5,454 nt of DNA from assembly GCA_025924275.1 (NCBI GenBank), contig JAICEH010000150.1, positions 1 to 5,454 on the forward strand, written 5' to 3'. The stretch is from Gemmatimonadales bacterium. Its GTDB lineage: Bacteria > Gemmatimonadota > Gemmatimonadetes > Gemmatimonadales > GWC2-71-9. Positions 1-4,268 of this stretch are shown in pieces (within the stretch, counting starts at the first letter, position 1; every line of letters begins with the position of its first letter). The notes under the pieces were generated by a model that was not told the origin of the DNA, did no database searches, and saw only the letters and a program-made list of their open reading frames with translations. The position numbers and the translations under genes were made by a program.

Positions 1-1860
1 CCCCGCCAGGTAGTCCGCGATGAACGCGTTCGCGTCGGTGCGGGAGAGGTCCTTCGCGTTCGCCACCTTGCGGCGGAACGTGGCGATCAGGTCGTTGGCG
101 CGGAACTGCACGTAATTGAGCACCTCGGTGACCGTGTCGCCATGGACCAGGTCGGTCACCTCGTAGCCCGTCGGCGTGAACTGCACGTGCACCGCGTTGG
201 TGTCGCCGAAGAGGTTGTGCAGGTCGCCCAGGATCTCCTGGTACGCGCCGGTGAGGAAGATGCCGAGGATGTAGGGCTGGTCGCCGTTCGGGGTGTGCAG
301 CTCCAGGGAGGGCTTCCCCTTCCGGCCGCCGACGAACCGGTCGATCACGCCGTCGGAGTCGCAGGTGATGTCCTGGAGGGTCCCGAAGCGGGTGGGCCGC
401 TCGTCCAGGCGGTGGATCGGCATGATCGGGAAGAGCTGGTCGATGGCCCAGTTGTCCGGCAGCGACTGGAAGACCGAGAAGTTGCAGAAGTAGTGATCGA
501 CCAGGGTCGCCTCGATGTGGGCCACCACCTCGGGATAGGCGTCCTTGTCCCCGCCGATCACCCGACGCACGGCGTTCACCGTGCAGAGGTAGAGCTGTTC
601 CGCGTCGGCCCGGTCCTTGAGCGAGAACACGCCGGTCGCGAAGAGCTCCTGGGCGCGCTCCTTGGCGAAGGTCGCGTCGTGGAAGACCTCGCTCACCCGG
701 TCCGCGGCCAGCTCCAGGTTCTCCCGCATCTCCACCAGGAGCGGGTGCGCGTCGGGGCCCAGGTCGGGTGCGACCGGATCCACCTGGGACTCCACGTCGA
801 TCACGTTCACCAGGAGCAGCGAGTGGTGCGCGGTGAGGGCCCGGCCCGACTCGGAGATCAGGTGGGGCATCGGCAGCTCCTCGGCGCGGCAGAGGGTGCC
901 GATGGCGTGCACGATGTCGGTCGCGTACTCGCGGATCGAGTAGTTGACGCTGGCGGTGCGGGTGCTGCGGGAGCCGTCGTAGTCCACGCCGAGGCCGCCG
1001 CCCACGTCGACGTGGCTCACCGTGAACCCGCGCCGGCGGAGCTCGACGTAGAACCGGCCGATCTCGTCGAGCGCGCGGCGGATGTAGCGGATGTCGGTGA
1101 TCTGGCTGCCGAGGTGGAAGTGGATCAGCTTGAGCAGCTCGGGGCGCCCGATCGCCTCCAGCTTCTGGCAGAGCCGGTGGAGCTGGTGCGCGGTGAGCCC
1201 GAACTTCGACTTCTCGCCCCCGCTCTTGGCCCAGCGGCCCACGCCCTCGGCCGACAGCTTGATCCGGACGCCCACCGAGGGCGTCACCCCGAACTCGTCG
1301 GCCACCCGGAGCAGGGTGTCGAGCTCCGAGGGCTGCTCCAGCACGATGAACACCTGGTGGCCCAGCCGCTGGCCGGTGAGGGCGAGGCGCATGAACTCCT
1401 CGTCCTTGTACCCGTTGCAGACGATCAGGTGGTCGGTGCTCTCGGTGAGCCCGAGGATCGCCTGCAGCTCGCCCTTGCTCCCGCACTCGAGGCCGACCCC
1501 GTGGGCCGCGCCGAACTCGACGATCTCCTGCACCACGTGGCGCTGCTGGTTCACCTTGATCGGGTAGACGGTGGTGTAGGCGCCCTCGTAGCCGTTGTCC
1601 CGGATCGCGTGGGCGAACTCGCCGGCCAGCAGCTCGATCCGGCTCTTCAGGATGTCGGAGAAGCGCAGCAGCAGCGGGAGGCCCACCCCCTGCTGGTTCA
1701 GGTCCATCGCCAGGTCGTAGAGGTCGAGCCCGTGGTCGGACCGGGGGTCCGGATGGACCGTCACGTGGCCCTGCTCGTTCACGCGGAAGTATCCGAGGCC
1801 CCAGCCCTTCTGGTTGTAGAGCTTTGCCGAGTCCGCGGTGGTCCACTGCCCGTTGGAGAT
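1..1860 (-). CDS. speA: Biosynthetic arginine decarboxylase (3' end cut by window edge)
   Basis: PLP-dependent enzyme that converts arginine to agmatine and CO2, the first step of the agmatine route to putrescine and polyamines, in the cytoplasm. The minus strand reads open for 620 codons and resembles E. coli SpeA throughout. Numbering from codon 1858-1860: YPIKVNQ with the PLP lysine K102; EKSKFGL; HFHLGSQ at 247-253; the glycine-rich phosphate loop DVGGGLGVDY at 285-294; ESGRA; AEQLYL; NFSLFQS-like NFSVFQS; CDSDG at 500-504, carrying the active-site cysteine; GAYQEILGDLHNLFGD near the C-terminus. E. coli SpeA is 658 residues; alignment by eye puts the stop only about 10-20 codons beyond the left edge. 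The start is odd: no in-frame ATG, GTG or TTG lies between position 1783 and 2019. Homology begins right after the ATC at 1858-1860, giving (I/M)SNGQWTTADSAKLYN. Alternatives are GTG at 1780-1782, which loses 26 conserved residues, or GTG at 2020-2022, which lies inside the neighbouring gene. Family assignment is near certain; the start is not. Confidence 0.95.
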   Translation of the reverse strand, partial: MSNGQWTTADSAKLYNQKGWGLGYFRVNEQGHVTVHPDPRSDHGLDLYDLAMDLNQQGVGLPLLLRFSDILKSRIELLAGEFAHAIRDNGYEGAYTTVYPIKVNQQRHVVQEIVEFGAAHGVGLECGSKGELQAILGLTESTDHLIVCNGYKDEEFMRLALTGQRLGHQVFIVLEQPSELDTLLRVADEFGVTPSVGVRIKLSAEGVGRWAKSGGEKSKFGLTAHQLHRLCQKLEAIGRPELLKLIHFHLGSQITDIRYIRRALDEIGRFYVELRRRGFTVSHVDVGGGLGVDYDGSRSTRTASVNYSIREYATDIVHAIGTLCRAEELPMPHLISESGRALTAHHSLLLVNVIDVESQVDPVAPDLGPDAHPLLVEMRENLELAADRVSEVFHDATFAKERAQELFATGVFSLKDRADAEQLYLCTVNAVRRVIGGDKDAYPEVVAHIEATLVDHYFCNFSVFQSLPDNWAIDQLFPIMPIHRLDERPTRFGTLQDITCDSDGVIDRFVGGRKGKPSLELHTPNGDQPYILGIFLTGAYQEILGDLHNLFGDTNAVHVQFTPTGYEVTDLVHGDTVTEVLNYVQFRANDLIATFRRKVANAKDLSRTDANAFIADYLAG

Positions 1861-1864
1861 CGCG

Positions 1865-1872
1865 TCCTGCCT
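1865..1872 (-). promoter_or_regulatory. Putative ribosome binding site for speA
   Basis: The minus strand reads AGGCAGGA here, four bases before the ATC at 1858-1860. It is a partial Shine-Dalgarno match and slightly close to the codon. It supports initiation at or very near 1860 rather than at GTG 1782 or GTG 2022. Confidence 0.4.
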
Positions 1873-1883
1873 GTGGGAGACGG

Positions 1884-1894
1884 GGTATAGGATA
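1884..1894 (-). promoter_or_regulatory. Possible -10 region of the speA promoter
   Basis: In an otherwise GC-rich gap the minus strand reads TATCCTATACC, holding two overlapping 4-of-6 matches to the TATAAT box (TATCCT and TATACC). Transcription would start roughly 15-20 bases before position 1860. That fits a short leader for speA and would leave the GTG at 2022 off the transcript. No good -35 box is visible at normal spacing, so this is a weak call. Confidence 0.3.
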
Positions 1895-1929
1895 AGGCCG
1901 AAGGGGCGTGGGAACCAGACGGTCGCCGG

Positions 1930-1935
1930 TATATT
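1930..1935 (+). promoter_or_regulatory. Possible -10 box for the site-2 protease gene
   Basis: TATATT matches TATAAT at five of six positions and is among the most AT-rich hexamers in the window. A start about seven bases downstream would leave a leader of roughly 20 bases containing the GAGGGGAG ribosome binding site. No recognisable -35 hexamer sits 16-18 bases upstream. Confidence 0.35.
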
Positions 1936-1950
1936 CCGCCCTGGACTCTC

Positions 1951-1958
1951 GAGGGGAG
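1951..1958 (+). promoter_or_regulatory. Ribosome binding site deciding the protease start
   Basis: GAGGGGAG lies five bases before the ATG at 1964. It favours this ATG over the GTG at 1838, which is in the same frame but lies inside the speA coding region on the other strand and would add 42 residues with no family resemblance. Confidence 0.6.
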
Positions 1959-1963
1959 CGGCG

Positions 1964-3070
1964 ATGCGCTGGTCGTTCGCGGTGGGGCGGATCGGGGAGA
2001 CGGTGATCCGGGTACACGCCACCTTCCTGCTGCTGGTCGCCTGGTACGCCTGGGGGGCCTATGCCGAGGGCGGCACGCCGTCCGCGATCCGCGGCACGGT
2101 CTTCCTGCTCTCGCTCTTCGGCTGCGTGCTGCTCCACGAGTTCGGCCACATCGGGATGGCCCGCCGGTTCGGGATCCGCACGCCCGACGTGGTCCTGCTG
2201 CCGATCGGCGGCCTCGCGCGCCTGGAGCGGATGCCCGAGGAGCCGAAGCAGGAGCTCCTGATCGCGGCGGCCGGCCCCGCGGTCACCCTCCTGCTCTGCG
2301 GCCTCTTCGCGCTCGTGGTCCACCTCCAGGGCGCGGGGCTCGTGCCCGGGCGCGGCGCCCCCTGGGAGTGGTCGCTCCCGCTGGCGCTCTTCGCCGCCAA
2401 CGCCGGCCTCCTCGTCTTCAACCTGATTCCCGCCTTCCCCATGGACGGCGGGCGGGTGCTCCGCGCGGCCCTCGCCAGCCGGCTCGGCCTCGGGCGCGCG
2501 ACCCGCATCGCGGCCGGCATCGGCCGCGCCTTCGCGATGGCCTTCGGGTTCTGGGGACTGGTCAACGGCCAGGTCGTGCTGGTCCTGGTGGCGCTCTTCA
2601 TCTTCCTCGGCGCCACCGCCGAGGCGCAGGCGGTGGAGACCCGCCTCGCCGGGCGGGGACTTACCGTCGGCCGGATGATGCTGACCCGGTTCGACCGGCT
2701 GCCGATCCACGCCCCGCTCCAGCGCGCGGTGGACCTCCTGCTCGCCGGCGACCAGCGCGAGTTCCCCGTGGTGGACAACCTCGGCCGCCTCGAGGGCCTG
2801 CTCACCCGCGACCACCTGATCCGGGCCCTCAGCACCGCCGGGCCCGCGACGCCCGTCGGCGAGGCGATGAGCCCCGGCGTCCGGGCGCTGTCCCCCGACC
2901 TGGACTTCGACCAGGCCCTCGCGGCGCTCCGGGAGAGCGGCCTCCCGGCGCTGCCGGTGGTGGACGCCGGGGGAAGCCTGGTGGGGCTGCTCTCCCTCGA
3001 CAACCTCACCGACCTGCTGCTCGTGCGCCGCGCGCAGGGGGAGGGGGGAAATCCGGATGCGCGCGCGTGA
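1964..3070 (+). CDS. Site-2 protease family (M50) membrane metalloprotease with two CBS domains
   Basis: Intramembrane zinc protease of the SpoIVFB/Rv2625c-like M50 branch, 368 residues, in the cytoplasmic membrane. Visible features: hydrophobic segments at about 17-35, 43-65, 97-122, 136-158 and 188-216; the zinc-binding HEFGH at 58-62 (H58, E59, H62) in the second segment; and NLIPAFPMDGG at 153-163, where D161 should be the third zinc ligand. CBS repeats follow at about 235-292 (LTVGRMM to TRDHLIRAL) and 297-356 (PVGEAMSP to SLDNLTDLLL). Family members cut membrane-embedded or membrane-anchored substrates, often in regulated signalling, and CBS pairs usually sense adenine nucleotides. The substrate cannot be read from the sequence, and no anti-sigma factor or spore gene is nearby. 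The gene diverges from speA with a 103-base gap and lies 115 bases before the cupin gene. The ATG at 1964 is chosen because of the ribosome binding site and because the family's typical N-terminus (RIGETVIRVH) starts there. Length and domain order are normal for the CBS-bearing subgroup. Confidence 0.93.
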   Translation: MRWSFAVGRIGETVIRVHATFLLLVAWYAWGAYAEGGTPSAIRGTVFLLSLFGCVLLHEFGHIGMARRFGIRTPDVVLLPIGGLARLERMPEEPKQELLIAAAGPAVTLLLCGLFALVVHLQGAGLVPGRGAPWEWSLPLALFAANAGLLVFNLIPAFPMDGGRVLRAALASRLGLGRATRIAAGIGRAFAMAFGFWGLVNGQVVLVLVALFIFLGATAEAQAVETRLAGRGLTVGRMMLTRFDRLPIHAPLQRAVDLLLAGDQREFPVVDNLGRLEGLLTRDHLIRALSTAGPATPVGEAMSPGVRALSPDLDFDQALAALRESGLPALPVVDAGGSLVGLLSLDNLTDLLLVRRAQGEGGNPDARA

Positions 3071-3185
3071 CCCGCATCACCGTCACGCCGCCCGGAAGGG
3101 GCTAGATCGAAGGGTGGCGGACTGCGGTCGACGTCCGCGGGGGATGCCTGACCAGGTCCGCCCGCACCGCCAAGGAGGTCCCTCA
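3071..3185. other. Intergenic gap between protease and cupin genes, with a small hairpin
   Basis: 115 bases without a convincing gene. An inverted repeat, GCGGAC at 3117-3122 and GTCCGC at 3133-3138, is separated by ten bases. No run of T follows it, so it is at best a weak terminator or leader structure. TAGATC at 3103-3108 is a poor -10 candidate for the cupin gene. The gap is long enough for the cupin gene to have its own promoter, but co-transcription with the protease gene cannot be excluded. Confidence 0.4.
3172..3179 (+). promoter_or_regulatory. Strong ribosome binding site of the cupin gene
   Basis: AAGGAGGT is a near-perfect anti-16S match, six bases before the ATG at 3186. It fixes the cupin start and argues against the in-frame ATG at 3144. 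It is the best Shine-Dalgarno sequence in the window. Confidence 0.85.
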
Positions 3186-3698
3186 ATGCGTCCGCTCTCC
3201 CTTGCCCTCGCCGCGCTCGCCCTCGGGTCGGCGCCCCTGCTCGCCCAGGAGCCGGCGAAGCCCGACAAGCCGGTGCCGCCGACCGAGGCGCCGGCCGCCA
3301 AGCCGGCCCAGCCCCCGATGGACCAGTACCAGTGGGGCAAGGCGCCGCCCGGCCTCCCCGAGGGCGCCGAAGTCGCCGTCCTCAAGGGCGACCCGACCAA
3401 GCCCGGTCCGTTCACGATCCGGCTCCGCCTGCCCGACGGCTATCGGGTCGCCCCGCACTCCCACTCGGCCGCGGAGGATCTCGAGGTCGTGAGCGGCGTG
3501 CTCCTGGTGGCGCACGGGCCCAACATGCGGTCGGTCGGTCCGGCCACGCTCGAGGCCGGCGCCAAGCTCTCCCTTGCCGCGGGGACGCCGCATTCGGTGA
3601 CGGCCCGCGGGATCACGATCATCGAGATGTCGTCCACCGGACCGTTCGACATCAAGTACGTCAACCAGGCTGACGATCCCCGCGGCACCGGCACCTGA
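3186..3698 (+). CDS. Exported cupin domain-containing protein
   Basis: Small single-domain cupin, 170 residues, predicted to be exported. Residues 1-20 form a short signal peptide (MRPLSLALAALALGSAPLLA, cleavage probably after A20). A proline- and alanine-rich low-complexity linker follows at about 22-45, then a beta-rich domain from about 47 to 160. Cupin motif 1 is matched exactly: G85, five residues, H91-x-H93, three residues, E97, six residues, G104. Motif 2 is looser: G125 and H136 are present (AAGTPHSVTA), but the usual proline is A131 and the usual asparagine is A140. H91, H93, E97 and H136 could bind one metal ion. Cupins of this size include dioxygenases, isomerases and sugar or small-molecule binders, so no reaction can be named. 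It lies downstream of the protease gene on the same strand and converges with the nuclease gene, 32 bases between stop codons. Confidence 0.88.
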   Translation: MRPLSLALAALALGSAPLLAQEPAKPDKPVPPTEAPAAKPAQPPMDQYQWGKAPPGLPEGAEVAVLKGDPTKPGPFTIRLRLPDGYRVAPHSHSAAEDLEVVSGVLLVAHGPNMRSVGPATLEAGAKLSLAAGTPHSVTARGITIIEMSSTGPFDIKYVNQADDPRGTGT

Positions 3699-3723
3699 GC
3701 CGGCCTCCGGGGGACCCCCTCAG
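3695..3723. repeat. Inverted repeat across the convergent gap
   Basis: CTGAG (3695-3699, overlapping the cupin stop) and CTCAG (3719-3723) are exact reverse complements. The 19-base loop is itself GC-rich and contains GGGGG-A-CCCCC (3709-3719 region), which could partly pair. It spans the stop codon of the cupin gene and most of the gap to the nuclease gene, a suitable place for a bidirectional terminator. No T run follows on either strand, so intrinsic termination is uncertain. Confidence 0.3.
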
Positions 3724-3730
3724 CGATGGT

Positions 3731-4234
3731 TCATCGACAGCGTCCCCGCCGGAAATCGGCGGGGAGGCAGTCGAACCCTCCGCTCGCCCAGAGCCCGGCA
3801 CCGGCTGCCCGTGCCGCAGCCTGGGCGGCCCGCACCCGGTCGGCATAGCGCACGTCCGGGGCGACGGTATAGAGTACCGCCCAGCCCTCGCGCACCATCC
3901 GCTCGTTGAGCAGGATGTCCCGCCGCCAGGCCCAGGCCAGGGTCCGGCCGTAGCGATCGCGCGGGGTGACGTCCGCCTCGAGGCGAATCGTGGCGCCCGC
4001 CGGCGCGAGCGCGCGCAGCCGGTCGCGGGAGGGGGCGAACCACTCGCCCTGCTCCCGCTCCGGAGCGTCAATGCCGATCAGCCGCACCCGCCGGCCATCC
4101 TGGCAGCGAAGCGTGTCGCCATCGGTCACCGCGGCCACGACGCAGGCCGGCAGCTCGGACGCCCGGGCTGGCGGCGCCGACGGGGCGCAGCCGGGAACCG
4201 CCGCCGCGAGGGCAAGCACGACCGCTGGTTTCAT
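3731..4234 (-). CDS. Staphylococcal-nuclease-like (thermonuclease family) exported protein, probable lipoprotein
   Basis: 167-residue SNase-fold protein; the family hydrolyses DNA or RNA phosphodiester bonds with calcium. Compared with S. aureus nuclease the active site is intact: TDGDT at 37-41 (D40 for D21), RLIGIDAPE at 51-59 (R51 for R35, D56 for D40, E59 for E43) and DRYGR at 93-97 (R97 for R87). A57 replaces Thr41. The N-terminus (MKPAVVLALAAAVPGC) is hydrophobic and ends in a lipobox-like VPGC with C16, so it may be a lipoprotein; proline at -2 is atypical, and plain secretion is the alternative. C31 and C44 flank the first strand, and C156 and C166 sit near the end, suggesting two disulfides outside the cytoplasm. 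The ATG at 4232-4234 is chosen because the signal sequence begins there; the frame stays open to 4651 without family resemblance. No clear ribosome binding site is visible. A likely role is DNA scavenging or turnover at the cell surface, by inference. Confidence 0.9.
   Translation of the reverse strand: MKPAVVLALAAAVPGCAPSAPPARASELPACVVAAVTDGDTLRCQDGRRVRLIGIDAPEREQGEWFAPSRDRLRALAPAGATIRLEADVTPRDRYGRTLAWAWRRDILLNERMVREGWAVLYTVAPDVRYADRVRAAQAAARAAGAGLWASGGFDCLPADFRRGRCR
3743..3765. repeat. Perfect 9-bp hairpin inside the 3' end of the nuclease gene
   Basis: TCCCCGCCG (3743-3751) and CGGCGGGGA (3757-3765) are exact reverse complements around a 5-base loop. The hairpin lies nine bases inside the nuclease stop codon and encodes part of the last residues (DFRRGR). 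It also lies 44 bases past the cupin stop, so it would form in read-through transcripts from either direction. Neither side has a T run. It may act as a transcript-end stabiliser or a factor-assisted termination site. Confidence 0.45.
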
Positions 4235-4268
4235 CTGCGGCAATCTACCCCGACCCGCCGAGCCGACG
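4235..4268. other. 34-base divergent gap between nuclease and epimerase genes
   Basis: Both start codons face away from this short gap. It has no clear Shine-Dalgarno sequence before either ATG: GGGG on the minus strand lies about 12 bases from the nuclease start, and nothing suitable precedes the epimerase start. CAATCT at 4241-4246 is a weak -10 candidate on the plus strand. Two conventional non-overlapping promoters cannot fit, so at least one promoter must lie within a coding region or overlap the other. Confidence 0.4.

Noticed and set aside
142..1890. Long plus-strand open frame of 582 codons.
   Set aside because: It lies opposite speA, whose minus-strand protein matches the arginine decarboxylase family over its whole length. 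The plus-strand product is rich in V, H, E, G and L with no recognisable domain, as expected from the antisense of a GC-rich gene.
1838..1963. Upstream GTG start for the site-2 protease.
   Set aside because: It would add 42 residues without family resemblance, run through the N-terminal coding region of speA, and ignore the GAGGGGAG site before ATG 1964.
2368..3105. Plus-strand frame of 245 codons rich in Arg, Pro and Gly.
   Set aside because: It is an out-of-frame reading of the protease gene with typical GC-driven repetitive composition.
3144..3185. In-frame upstream ATG for the cupin gene.
   Set aside because: A start here would put charged residues before the signal peptide and bypass the strong AAGGAGGT site placed for ATG 3186.
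2059..3186. Long minus-strand open frame of 375 codons.
   Set aside because: It is opposite the site-2 protease gene and encodes an Arg/Ser/Pro-rich, low-complexity product with no motif.
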